Origin: CAVQCT01 sp964520865
GTDB lineage: Bacteria; Zixibacteria; MSB-5A5; GN15; FEB-12
NCBI GenBank assembly: GCA_964520865.1
Contig: CAZFOY010000008.1
Location: forward strand, 1 to 64,000
Length of the DNA: 64,000 bases
Reading direction: 5' to 3'
The number at the start of each line of letters is the position of its first letter. The first letter of the stretch is position 1. Below the pieces are notes generated by a model. That model saw only the letters and a list, made by a program, of their open reading frames with translations, was not told where the DNA came from and did no database searches. Position numbers and translations under genes: made by a program. Of this stretch, positions 1 to 7,708 are shown one piece after another.

Positions 1-7
1 TCCCCCC

Positions 8-1297
8 TTAATCCTTCACACACCGCACCGAGAAGCCACAACGCATTGGCAATTCGTTGCGCAAAAGATTCCCGCTACTGTTCGTCACATTCCACTGAGT
101 TGCGCTCGTATTGTTGCCGGCCGGATGGGGCGTCCAGAAGTACTCGATGTAACCCTGACTCAAAGAATAGCCTTCGAAAGTTCGATACCCGGCTCCGAGG
201 GCGGAGAAGCCGTATTCGTCGGTAGCCCCGATGTTTGGAACGTACCAATACTGCCCGCCGGTCTTCTTGAGTTTCCCTCCTGCTACCGAGGATCCCCCGA
301 GCGAATCTCTTAATTCTTCCCAATCGGCGACCGTCGCCACATGCCAGCCTTCGGGAGCGATATTGCGATTGTCAGAGACGGCATACCAGTTGTACAGAGC
401 CCCGAAGATAGCGGCGTGAGCAGGACTGTTCGCGTAGAAACAAAAGGCATCCGTACTCAGCGAGGTCCACACGCTGTCGGCAGAGACATAGGGAATCGAG
501 TCTCCGTTGCGAAAGTGCGCGACTACCAGATTCTCCGCCATCCACCACTTGCCGAAGATGTTCACCGTCCGATAGACATTTCCGTCAATGTCCGTGACAG
601 TACCGAAAACATCGAGCGTCATGACCGAATCCAATCCGCCATATCCGATACCGAGGCTGCTGGTCACGAAGGCTCGATAGTAGATCCGGCTGTCGGGAGG
701 CAGATGGGTCAGAACACAATCGAAGCTGCCAATATAACTGCCATAGCTTCCCGCTACCCACACGAGGCTGTCGGCGATCGTCGGGTTTGCGGCCGTGCTC
801 CAGCAAACGCCGCGACCGGTTACGAAAGATCCTCGGCCCGTAACAACCTCCCCGCCCACCCATGCTCTTCGGTAAGAAACAGAATCGGCACTGGCTGTCG
901 TTACCTGCGGCACCCCTGCGACCGTGGTGAAACTCCAAGACCAGGAGAGGGTCTGATGACCGTGCCCATCTTTGGCCATGATCCGCCAATGATATGTGGT
1001 GTACGCCTCCAGGGAGTCCGTAATATAGCTGGTGCCGGATTGTCCCTCGCTGACAAGCGCAGGAGCAGCATCGGACCCGAAATAAACATCATAGGTCAGG
1101 GCATCGCCGTCCGGATCGGTGCAAGTCCAGTACAAAGTATCCACCAGCGCCCGGCCGGACGACTGATAGCCCGGTGCGCCGGACGCGGAATCGAGTTGGG
1201 GGGCATCGGGAGCGGAATTAGCCGACGCCGCGGGATTACTCTTTTCCTTGGAGCAACTGATTGCGAAAATCAGCAAAGTAACCAAAAATAAAGCCAA
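8..1297 (-). CDS. FISUMP-domain secreted lipoprotein
   Basis: Probable outer-surface lipoprotein of 429 residues. A hydrophobic stretch ends in a lipobox with Cys15 (AISC). Residues about 30-125 resemble a fibronectin/Ig-like domain with the DPDGDALTYDVYF signature. The C-terminal half, from about residue 235 (DIDGNVYRTVNIFGKWWMAE), is a FISUMP domain, a family first named in Fibrobacter and common in the FCB group; its function is unknown. The only usable start is TTG at 1297 with a weak ribosome site. Codons just upstream read YQPKRI, which would give a better charged signal-peptide N-region, so the true start is uncertain. The domain call is confident, the function is not. Confidence 0.82.
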   Translation of the reverse strand: MALFLVTLLIFAISCSKEKSNPAASANSAPDAPQLDSASGAPGYQSSGRALVDTLYWTCTDPDGDALTYDVYFGSDAAPALVSEGQSGTSYITDSLEAYTTYHWRIMAKDGHGHQTLSWSWSFTTVAGVPQVTTASADSVSYRRAWVGGEVVTGRGSFVTGRGVCWSTAANPTIADSLVWVAGSYGSYIGSFDCVLTHLPPDSRIYYRAFVTSSLGIGYGGLDSVMTLDVFGTVTDIDGNVYRTVNIFGKWWMAENLVVAHFRNGDSIPYVSADSVWTSLSTDAFCFYANSPAHAAIFGALYNWYAVSDNRNIAPEGWHVATVADWEELRDSLGGSSVAGGKLKKTGGQYWYVPNIGATDEYGFSALGAGYRTFEGYSLSQGYIEYFWTPHPAGNNTSATQWNVTNSSGNLLRNELPMRCGFSVRCVKD

Positions 1298-1545
1298 GAT
1301 CCGTTTCGGTTGGTATTCCTGCCACGTGTATTCTTCCCCTTTCCATGCGGAACCGCACTCTGGTCGTATGGTGCCTATAGATAAGAATATCTATGATAGG
1401 GAAAATCTTCAAGCGTTTTTTCTGGTTTGAATTCGTTGACCTCTCTGGCCCGTCAGGTAATGCCGGGCGGCAGCCGTCTTCGGGGCTGCCAAGGTGCGCA
1501 CTATGATTCAATTAGGCACAAAGACTCGGAACGGGCTACGGACAG

Positions 1546-1572
1546 GGGCAGGCTCGAAGACGAATCCTGCCC
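1546..1572. repeat. CTCGAAGACGA hairpin repeat, copy 1
   Basis: Stem GGGCAGG/CCTGCCC closes a loop with the core CTCGAAGACGA. The same core occurs at 7258-7281 (reverse orientation), 9757-9780, 22997-23019 and 26845-26868 with different but mostly self-complementary stems. Confidence 0.75.
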
Positions 1573-1691
1573 AATATAAGAAAGAGAGCGCCGTCGATGC
1601 GCGGCCGGTGGTCAACCTACCCATTGAGATGAGATCGCCACGGCTTCACGCCTAATCGGCGTTTCGGACGCCCTGCGTGTACAGCACAATC

Positions 1692-1775
1692 GTAGGTCAG
1701 GAGGCCTGCCTTCCTGACTTCAATATCCGAGCGATTGCTACGCAACGGTCAGGAACACGGGGTTCCTGGCCTACG
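1692..1775. repeat. GTAGGTCAGG composite double-hairpin repeat, copy 1
   Basis: Hairpin 1 (GTCAGGA/TCCTGAC) and hairpin 2 (GTCAGGAAC/GTTCCTGGC) are separated by about 28 nt. The outer ends CGTAGGTCAGG and CCTGGCCTACG are near-complementary, so the whole unit can also pair end to end. Confidence 0.8.
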
Positions 1776-1792
1776 AATCCGAATTACGAACC

Positions 1793-1892
1793 ATGCTCTT
1801 CCGTCACATCCTCGGAATCAGCCTCTTCCCTTTCACGCCGGGTTCTCTTCCGTCCAACGAACCAGACGACAAGGATCGAAATCTCATACAAC
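1793..1892 (-). pseudogene. Detached copy of the tatC 3' end
   Basis: Reading right to left this encodes about 32 codons matching the TatC C-terminus (LYEISILVVWFVGRKR, then an acidic tail ending DVTEE). It lacks any start and the stop codon is replaced by CAT. The frame is intact. Of ten codons differing from the real gene, eight are synonymous; the two changes are Ala to Thr and Glu to Asp. That pattern points to two functional alleles rather than a decaying copy. Confidence 0.85.
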
Positions 1893-1907
1893 GTGTACAG
1901 CACAATC

Positions 1908-1991
1908 GTAGGTCAGGAGGCCTGCCCTCCTGACTTCAATATCCGAACCATTATTACGCAAAGGTCAGGAACACGGGGTTCCTGACCTACG
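1908..1991. repeat. GTAGGTCAGG composite double-hairpin repeat, copy 2
   Basis: The same element as at 1692-1775, displaced by 216 bp. Its outer ends CGTAGGTCAGG and CCTGACCTACG are perfectly complementary here. Hairpin 1 is GTCAGGAGG/CCTCCTGAC and hairpin 2 is GTCAGGAAC/GTTCCTGAC. Confidence 0.85.
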
Positions 1992-2008
1992 AATCCGAAT
2001 TACGAATC

Positions 2009-2791
2009 CTACTCTTCCGTCACGTCCTCTGATTCCGCTTCTTCCCTCTCGCGCCGGGCTCTCTTCCGACCGACGAACCAGACGACAAGGATCGAAATCT
2101 CATACAACGTGTACAGAGGGGTCGCGAGAAGAACCTGCGTGAACACATCGGGCGGAGTGAGAATCGCCCCGATTATCAGGATGCCAACGATGGCATATCG
2201 CCGGCCTTTCGACAACATCCGAACATTGACGAGGCCGATTTTGCCGAGAAAATAGGCCGCGACCGGAAGCTGAAAGCAAACGCCGAACGCAAGCATCATC
2301 AGACCGGTGAAGCCGATGTAGCTGCTGATGGTGATGTTGTTGATGACCATTTCGCCGGAGAATCCGATCAGGAATTTGAACGCGATCGGCAGTACGGCCA
2401 GGTAACAGAAGGCCCCGCCGACGGCAAACAGCGCGGTCGAGGTCAGTACGAGTGGCAGAACGACGACTTTCTCCCGCTGATACAGCCCTGGGGAAACGAA
2501 CGACCAGAGTTGATAAAACACGAACGGCGCCGAAACGACCAGCCCGGTGATCAACGATATCTTCAGATAGGCGTAAAACGTGCCGGTGACTTCCATATTG
2601 TACAGTGGCACGCCTCCCAGCGGTTTCTTCAGAAATGCAACGATATGATCAGAGAAGTAGAAGCAGGCAATGGACATCACGACTACAATGAGAATTGACT
2701 TGAGCAGCCGGTGGCGAAGCTCTTCGAGATGCTCAAGAAAAGGCATATTCCCCTTCGGCTCAACCGGCAGGTTTTCGGCGTCGCTGTCCAT
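2009..2791 (-). CDS. tatC: Sec-independent protein translocase TatC
   Basis: 260-residue inner-membrane receptor core of the twin-arginine export system, which recognises signal peptides of folded proteins. The sequence shows the family N-terminal motif (FLEHLEELRHRLLKS, about residues 18-32), the six-helix pattern with VSPGLYQREK after the second helix, and the FGVCFQLPVAAYFL segment. A charged acidic tail follows the last helix. Length is normal. No tatA or tatB lies in the window. Its last ~100 bp are duplicated downstream (see 1677-2108). Confidence 0.97.
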   Translation of the reverse strand: MDSDAENLPVEPKGNMPFLEHLEELRHRLLKSILIVVVMSIACFYFSDHIVAFLKKPLGGVPLYNMEVTGTFYAYLKISLITGLVVSAPFVFYQLWSFVSPGLYQREKVVVLPLVLTSTALFAVGGAFCYLAVLPIAFKFLIGFSGEMVINNITISSYIGFTGLMMLAFGVCFQLPVAAYFLGKIGLVNVRMLSKGRRYAIVGILIIGAILTPPDVFTQVLLATPLYTLYEISILVVWFVGRKRARREREEAESEDVTEE

Positions 2792-2998
2792 AGGCCCAAA
2801 AGTAGGTCAGTTATAGGCCGGTTGTCAATCCATTTGTCCCCGGCGCTTTATGCCTGTCGATAGCCAGCCAAAGCTTCGGGCATTTCTCATTTTGAACGAC
2901 AAATGAAACCGCTTGATTCTGCCCGCCGTATATCCAGTTACTATAGAGTGGAGGGATGCCGACGCAGGCGAAACTCAGTTGATGTACGGAGAAGAAGA

Positions 2999-3673
2999 AT
3001 GTTGAAAAGTTACATGCTTTGTATGACGGTTTTGTTGCTACTTACGCCCGCGTTACGAGCCGGGCGCAATGCTGAATTTCATTTCAATTTAGGGGCTATC
3101 GACCCCCAGGGAGATTACCAGCGGTACGCCGATCTCGGCCCGACTGTCAACGCCCGCCTTACCCGCCACCTCAACCGATTTCACGCTCTTGCCGGCTGGG
3201 TGAACCTGAACGGTTCCTTCTTCACCAGCGACAAAACGCGAGTCCGCATCACCGGAGATCCGTACATCTCAGCGGCCGATCAGACAATCAATGAATATGC
3301 TGCCGCCCTACAGTACGGTGTTCAGGTCGGGTCCGGCAACCGACAGGGACTTTTCCGCCCGTACACCGGGATAGGACCGGGATTGTACCTCTTCAATACG
3401 GAGACTACGCTCGATGTCCCCGTTTTTGAAGACCACTACGCGCAATACAACGATACCCATCTCAAATTCGGCTGGCATGCTTTCGGCGGTGCCGACTTTC
3501 TCCTCAGTTCAAAGTGGGGACTTTCCTGCGAGTTAACTTACGACTGGGTGTACAAATTGGACCATTCCTACGAGTACGACGTAGGAAGAAGACTGATCCA
3601 GGTGTCGAAGACGGCAAAGTATTTCAGTTTTGTAGTAGGTGTGGTGATTCCGTTCGAGACGCTGGTCGAGTAG
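2999..3673 (+). CDS. Small outer-membrane beta-barrel protein
   Basis: 224-residue secreted protein. I start it at the ATG at 2999 because it follows a purine-rich site (ggagaagaag) and opens directly into a signal peptide ending LRAG near residue 22. The mature part alternates polar and hydrophobic residues in short strands (FHFNLGAIDPQGDYQRY, GPGLYLFNTETTLDV) and ends in a strand-like VVGVVIPFETL, typical of OmpA/OmpW-size barrels. No specific family recognised. It converges with nrdR with a 3-bp gap and no terminator between them. Confidence 0.75.
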   Translation: MLKSYMLCMTVLLLLTPALRAGRNAEFHFNLGAIDPQGDYQRYADLGPTVNARLTRHLNRFHALAGWVNLNGSFFTSDKTRVRITGDPYISAADQTINEYAAALQYGVQVGSGNRQGLFRPYTGIGPGLYLFNTETTLDVPVFEDHYAQYNDTHLKFGWHAFGGADFLLSSKWGLSCELTYDWVYKLDHSYEYDVGRRLIQVSKTAKYFSFVVGVVIPFETLVE

Positions 3674-3676
3674 AGA

Positions 3677-4126
3677 TCACTCCAGCAGCTTTTTCATTTC
3701 TTCGAGGAATTCCGCTTTGTCTTTGAATTTACGGTAGACCGAGGCGAATCGCACGTAGGCGATCTCATCGGTCTGGCGAAGTTTCTCCATCACCAGTTCA
3801 CCGATATCTTTCGAAGTTGCCTCCGCCTTTCCTCTCGTTTTGATCTGGTTCTCGAGGTCATCAACTATCGCTTCGATCTCCTTGGGAGAGATCGGGCGTT
3901 TGTTGCAGGCGAGCTTGATTCCGTAGAGGAGTTTGTATCGATCGAACGGTTCTCGCTGCCCTCCCGACTTGATAACCGTCAGCGTTCCCTGTTCGATGTA
4001 TTCATAGGTGGTGAACCGCTCGTGGCACTTGAGACATTCACGGCGACGGCGGATGGCCAGGCCGTCCTGAGCCGGACGGCTGTCCACGACTTTATCTTCT
4101 TCGTAACCGCAGGCGGGGCATTTCAT
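3677..4126 (-). CDS. nrdR: Transcriptional repressor NrdR
   Basis: 149-residue zinc-ribbon plus ATP-cone repressor of ribonucleotide reductase genes. The start MKCPACGYEEDKVVDSRPA and the second cysteine pair CLKCHERF form the four-Cys zinc ribbon. The ATP-cone follows from about residue 47 (LTVIKSGGQREPFDRYKL). Length matches the family. It is the last gene of the glyA-UPF0045-cutA-nrdR unit, 29 bp after cutA. No reductase gene is present nearby, so its targets lie outside the window. Confidence 0.97.
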   Translation of the reverse strand: MKCPACGYEEDKVVDSRPAQDGLAIRRRRECLKCHERFTTYEYIEQGTLTVIKSGGQREPFDRYKLLYGIKLACNKRPISPKEIEAIVDDLENQIKTRGKAEATSKDIGELVMEKLRQTDEIAYVRFASVYRKFKDKAEFLEEMKKLLE

Positions 4127-4155
4127 CTCTCAGGCGATTCTCGACAGCGGCAAGT

Positions 4156-4482
4156 TTATACGACTTCCTTCCCCATCTCGTCAATGACGTAGTTCAGATA
4201 ATCCGGCAAACCCTCGGAGAGTTTGAAGGTCAGAATCTCCGGAACATCGTTCGGATGGTGCTCCCGAACGAAGCTGATCAGGGCTTCCACTTTGAGCTGG
4301 GTAGTCTTGACGACCAGGAGAGCCTCTTCCGCCTCCTGGACCTTTCCATTCCACCAGAAGACCGATTCGATCTTCGGAACTATGTTCACGCAGGCGGCCA
4401 GACGAGCTTCGACCAGATTCCTGGCCAGCTGCCGGGCGTCATCACGTGGAATCGTCACGAACGCGACACGTACATGATCCAT
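4156..4482 (-). CDS. cutA: Divalent cation tolerance protein CutA
   Basis: 108-residue trimeric cytosolic protein of the CutA1 family, linked genetically to divalent-metal tolerance. Visible family motifs are ARNLVEARLAACVNIVP (residues about 20-36), SVFWWNGKVQEAEEALLVVKT and HPNDVPEILTFKL. Its ATG overlaps the TAA of the upstream gene by one base (TAATG), so translation is probably coupled. Confidence 0.95.
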   Translation of the reverse strand: MDHVRVAFVTIPRDDARQLARNLVEARLAACVNIVPKIESVFWWNGKVQEAEEALLVVKTTQLKVEALISFVREHHPNDVPEILTFKLSEGLPDYLNYVIDEMGKEVV

Positions 4483-4793
4483 TACTTTTCGACCTCTCTT
4501 CCTAAACGTCGTTCAACCGACTCGATTTTGCCGGTCAGTCTCTTTTTCGCGCCTTTGCGGTCATCGATATTGATGATGATGTAGATCCGTTGGTGCCCCT
4601 GACGATGCAGCATCATCCGGGCCCTGTTTATCACCTTCATCACCGGCTCCCAGTCGCCTTCGATGACGGTCGACATCGCTGTAAGTTTGTACGGCAGACC
4701 GGACTTGTCTATTATATCGATAACTTTCGCGACATCTTTAGAGACCGAGGTCGAACGGTGAGCGGTCGGAAACATGGACAGCTGGAATAACAT
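4482..4793 (-). CDS. UPF0045 / MTH1187-type thiamine-binding protein
   Basis: 103 residues from the ATG at 4793, one base after the glyA stop. A longer frame upstream exists but lies inside glyA in another frame, so it is not used. The protein begins MLFQLSMFPTAHRSTSVSKD and contains KLTAMSTVIEGDW and YIIINIDDR, typical of the small ferredoxin-fold UPF0045 family. Some members of that family bind hydroxymethyl- or thiamine-pyrimidine compounds. Position between glyA and cutA suggests a housekeeping role. The exact ligand is unknown. Confidence 0.85.
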   Translation of the reverse strand: MLFQLSMFPTAHRSTSVSKDVAKVIDIIDKSGLPYKLTAMSTVIEGDWEPVMKVINRARMMLHRQGHQRIYIIINIDDRKGAKKRLTGKIESVERRLGREVEK

Positions 4794-4794
4794 G

Positions 4795-6048
4795 TTACGG
4801 CTCCAGCCTTTCCGGGTAGAGTGGGAATTTTGCACAGAATCTCTCGACTTCGCCGGCGATTCCGGCCAGGGCTTCTTCGTCCCTTCGGTTCTGAATCGCC
4901 CGGTCGATAAAGTCGGCAATCACCGGCATTTCAGCTTTGCCCATCCCCCGGGTAGTAACGGCCGGAGTCCCGACACGAATGCCCGAAGTCACGAACGGTT
5001 TCTCAGGATCGAAAGGAACCGTGTTCTTATTCACGGTGATTCCGGCGAGGTCAAGCGCCTTCTCCACCTTCTTGCCCGTCACCTTCGGGACATCGATAAA
5101 CGACACGAGGAAAAGATGCGTATCGGTGCCGCCGGCCACGAGACGATATCCTTTTTCTTTGAGAGTTTCCGACAGCGCTTTCGCGTTTTCAAGCACCCTT
5201 TGTTGATACTGCTTGAACTCATCGGTCATGGCCAATTTGAAAGCTACTGCTTTAGCGGCGATGATGTGCATCAGAGGTCCCCCCTGGATGCCGGGCATGA
5301 CTGTCCGGTCGAGGTCGGCGGCATACTTCTCCTTGCACATGACGACTCCGCCGCGCGGGCCGCGAAGCGTCTTGTGGGTGGTCGACGTAACAAAGTCGGC
5401 CATCGGCACCGGTGACGGGTGCAACCCGGCAGCGACAAGCCCGGCGATATGGGCGATATCGACCATCATGTAGGCTCCGCAGGCATCGCACGCCTCACGG
5501 ATCTTGTCGAAATCCCAGAACCGCGGATAGGCGGAGGCACCGGCAACGATCATCTTCGGCTTAAACTCGATCGCATCCTGTTTGAGCTTATCATAGTCGA
5601 CAACTTCGGTCTTCGGATCGACCTGATACCCTTTAAACTCGTACAACTTTCCGGAGAAGTTGATCGGGTGTCCGTGGGTCAGGTGACCGCCGTGAGACAG
5701 ATCCAGACCCATCACCCGGTCTCCCGGGTTAAGGACAGTAAAGTAAACGGCCATGTTGGCCTGCGAGCCCGAATGCGGCTGGACATTGGCGTGTTCGGCG
5801 TTAAACAGCTTTTTCAAGCGATCGCGGGCCAGATCTTCGGCAACATCGACCCATTCGCAGCCACCATAATACCGCTTCCCCGGATATCCCTCGGCATATT
5901 TGTTGGTCATTACCCCGCCGGCCGCCTCAAGGACCGCTTCCGACACAAAATTCTCCGAGGCAATCAGTTCGAGTTTGTTCTGTTCGCGCTGGGTCTCTTT
6001 GTATATCGCGTCGTATATTTCAGGATCAGCTTTTTGCAGATATGACAT
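4795..6048 (-). CDS. glyA: Serine hydroxymethyltransferase
   Basis: 417-residue PLP enzyme interconverting serine and glycine with tetrahydrofolate, the main source of one-carbon units. Shown by LELIASENFVSEAVLEA near the N-terminus, GSQANMAVY, the ligand-binding DLSHGGHLTHG, and the PLP lysine in STTHKTLRGPRGG. Length is standard. First gene of the four-gene unit that runs to nrdR. A GGGAG site lies about 8 bases before the ATG. Confidence 0.98.
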   Translation of the reverse strand: MSYLQKADPEIYDAIYKETQREQNKLELIASENFVSEAVLEAAGGVMTNKYAEGYPGKRYYGGCEWVDVAEDLARDRLKKLFNAEHANVQPHSGSQANMAVYFTVLNPGDRVMGLDLSHGGHLTHGHPINFSGKLYEFKGYQVDPKTEVVDYDKLKQDAIEFKPKMIVAGASAYPRFWDFDKIREACDACGAYMMVDIAHIAGLVAAGLHPSPVPMADFVTSTTHKTLRGPRGGVVMCKEKYAADLDRTVMPGIQGGPLMHIIAAKAVAFKLAMTDEFKQYQQRVLENAKALSETLKEKGYRLVAGGTDTHLFLVSFIDVPKVTGKKVEKALDLAGITVNKNTVPFDPEKPFVTSGIRVGTPAVTTRGMGKAEMPVIADFIDRAIQNRRDEEALAGIAGEVERFCAKFPLYPERLEP

Positions 6049-6253
6049 ATAAAAACTCCCGGTTTGAATTTTGCCTAAATGTATATGTTTTTGCCGGGAG
6101 GGTCAACACTGCTTATAGCGAGGGGACCGACCGCCTGGCTGTAGCACCGAGCAAGCAACTAAATTCAAACGCCCCCTTATGAATTTCCCAATTGCCCCGT
6201 ATAAAGGCTGAGACAGAGAATTTCCGGGTAGAAGCAAGGGAGCATTTACATCC

Positions 6254-7237
6254 GTGACATCAGACTGCGATTGCATCGTTATCGGGGCGGGAATTACGGG
6301 CATAATGGCGGCCCTCTCCCTCCAGGAGAAAGGCCGAAGTCCGATTGTGCTGGAAAAATCCCAGAGCCCGGGCGGGCGAATGGCTACCCGAATAATCGGA
6401 AAGGTAACCTTTGATCACGGGGCTCAGTACTTCACCGCCCGAAATCAGGCATTTCGGAGAATTGTGACGGAGTGGGCCAAAAAGGGGATCGTGAGGCACT
6501 GGACCGACGCATTTCCCCGTCCGGGCAATCGGTCTCAGGACGGATTCCCCAAATACTGTGGGGTCGGTGGAATGGCCTCGATTTGCCGTCAGCTGGCCAC
6601 GCCCCTTGACATCCGGGTCAACGAGCAAGTTACCACCGTGAAGTCGAAGAAAGATAGATGGCTGATTTCTACCGAATCGGGTGGCCAGTATTCTACCGGA
6701 ACACTCATTGTCACTGCGCCGATGCCCCGGACGCTGTCTTTGCTTAAGTCAGCGGATCTTAGACTCCCGGCCTACGTTCGAATGGGACTTACCATGATTG
6801 CGTATGACCCGTGTATTGCATTGATGGCCGTGCTCGACGGCCCTTCCAAAGTCCCGGAGCCGGGCGGAATCGAACTCGGCGGCGAGCCAATCTACTGGAT
6901 GGCCGACAGCCGAATGAAAGGAATTTGCGACGACGGCCATGGCGTCACGATCCACGCCGGACCGAACTTCAGTCAGCAGGTGTGGGATCAACCGGACGAA
7001 GAGATTGCCGAACGACTATTCGAAGAAACCGAGGAGTGGCTCGGACGAACGCCTGTGAGCTACCAGCTTCATCGATGGCACTATAGCCGAACGACGGCAA
7101 CCTATCCGGAGCCGTATCTTATGATCGAAGATCCGGCCACGATGGTGCTTTGCGGCGATGGTTTCTGGGATGCCCGAATCGAGGGTGCGGCTCTTTCCGG
7201 ACTGGCCGCAGCAGAGGCAGCGATGAGAGCGAAGTAG
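6254..7237 (+). CDS. FAD-dependent amine-oxidase/renalase-like oxidoreductase
   Basis: 327-residue cytosolic flavoprotein. The N-terminal Rossmann motif is CIVIGAGITGIMAALSL (about residues 7-23), followed by EKSQSPGGRMATR and FDHGAQYFT, which place it in the renalase-like COG3380 group. The C-terminal FAD-binding motif is LCGDGFWDARIEGA with SGLAAAEA. Start is GTG at 6254, preceded by GGGAG about 13 bases upstream. Substrate unknown. It stands alone on the plus strand, divergent from glyA. Confidence 0.88.
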   Translation: MTSDCDCIVIGAGITGIMAALSLQEKGRSPIVLEKSQSPGGRMATRIIGKVTFDHGAQYFTARNQAFRRIVTEWAKKGIVRHWTDAFPRPGNRSQDGFPKYCGVGGMASICRQLATPLDIRVNEQVTTVKSKKDRWLISTESGGQYSTGTLIVTAPMPRTLSLLKSADLRLPAYVRMGLTMIAYDPCIALMAVLDGPSKVPEPGGIELGGEPIYWMADSRMKGICDDGHGVTIHAGPNFSQQVWDQPDEEIAERLFEETEEWLGRTPVSYQLHRWHYSRTTATYPEPYLMIEDPATMVLCGDGFWDARIEGAALSGLAAAEAAMRAK

Positions 7238-7257
7238 AACGACGGATGATTTTGTAG

Positions 7258-7281
7258 GGCAGCCTCATCTTCGAGCCTGCC
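7258..7281. repeat. CTCGAAGACGA hairpin repeat, copy 2 (reverse)
   Basis: Reads on the minus strand as stem GGCAG, loop with CTCGAAGATGAG, stem CTGCC, followed by CTACA. Same family as 1546-1572. Confidence 0.75.
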
Positions 7282-7393
7282 ATTCTCCGGGTGCTCTACA
7301 GCCCCGCTGCCGGTTCGTCACAACGTGAAAGATCTTCCGTAGACCCGACCGTTCCTATGGCCGGGTGAATCTCTGTCGAGACGCCACACCCAA

Positions 7394-7528
7394 GTCATTG
7401 CGAGAAGCAAAAGACTGAGCGCCAGCGAAGGGAAAGCGACGTCGCAATCTCGGCTTCGTCTTGTATTCGCAAGGTCGAGATTGCGACGGCTTCACGCCTA
7501 TCCGGCGTGATGACCGCCTCGCAATGAC
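7394..7528. repeat. TCATTGCGAG-type long inverted repeat
   Basis: Outer arms GTCATTGCG and CGCAATGAC enclose perfect inner arms GTCGCAATCTCG (7441-7452) and CGAGATTGCGAC (7476-7487). This type of dispersed palindrome occurs in many unrelated bacterial genomes. Degenerate remnants lie near 1624-1660 and 22890-22950. Confidence 0.85.
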
Positions 7529-7649
7529 GATATTTCAGCTCGCGTGAGACGGCATATCGATGTCAGCTGTCGAGTCCCTGAACACCTATCGGCGAACGCA
7601 GCGTGCCCCACAGCTCTGCTGTGGGTTCGTCGCAATATGAGAGATCTTC

Positions 7650-7681
7650 AAAAAAAACCACCGACACGAGTGCATCGGTGG
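7650..7681 (-). terminator. Rho-independent terminator of ilvE
   Basis: Stem CCACCGA/TCGGTGG (7658-7664 and 7675-7681) with a 10-nt loop. On the minus strand it is followed by a run of T's (A's at 7650-7657). It lies 27 bp after the ilvE stop. Confidence 0.88.
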
Positions 7682-7708
7682 TCGATTGATTTCCATTCGT
7701 CGACAGGG

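Larger units (their letters stand above)
1298..2008. other. 711-bp gene-free repeat region
   Basis: No credible gene. It holds a hairpin repeat at 1546-1572, a remnant of a TCATTGCGAG-type repeat near 1624-1660 (cggcttcacgcc), and a 216-bp tandem duplication starting at 1677 that includes a second copy of the tatC 3' end. An open frame across 1677-1985 on the plus strand is an artefact of the repeated sequence. Confidence 0.8.
1677..2108. repeat. 216-bp tandem duplication including tatC 3' end
   Basis: Unit 1 is 1677-1892 and unit 2 is 1893-2108. Anchor points align at exactly 216 bp without gaps (1692/1908, 1747/1963, 1801/2017, 1861/2077). Each unit begins with GTGTACAG, and the same 8-mer follows unit 2 at 2109-2116 inside tatC, so the duplication is bounded by an 8-bp microhomology. 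Each unit holds one composite double-hairpin repeat and about 100 bp of the tatC end. The copies differ by scattered substitutions. Confidence 0.9.
7238..7708. other. 470-bp repeat-rich gap
   Basis: Holds, in order, a hairpin repeat at 7258-7281, a 135-bp inverted repeat at 7394-7528, and a related pair of segments at about 7289-7335 and 7602-7650. The pair shares gttcgtc(a/g)caa and agatcttc and includes the hairpin CCCACAG/CTGTGGG. The ilvE terminator closes the gap. No gene is credible. Confidence 0.75.

Noticed and set aside
341..1291. 316-codon open frame antisense to the FISUMP lipoprotein
   Set aside because: Frame shadow of a GC-rich gene with recognised domains; no signal, ribosome site or family motif of its own.
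1677..1985. 102-codon plus-strand open frame with an internally repeated protein sequence
   Set aside because: It is produced by the 216-bp tandem duplication and hairpin repeats; it has no ribosome site and ends in the repeat.
7394..7528. Large inverted repeat considered as an insertion sequence or attachment site
   Set aside because: No transposase or target duplication; it matches a widely dispersed TCATTGCGAG-type palindrome.
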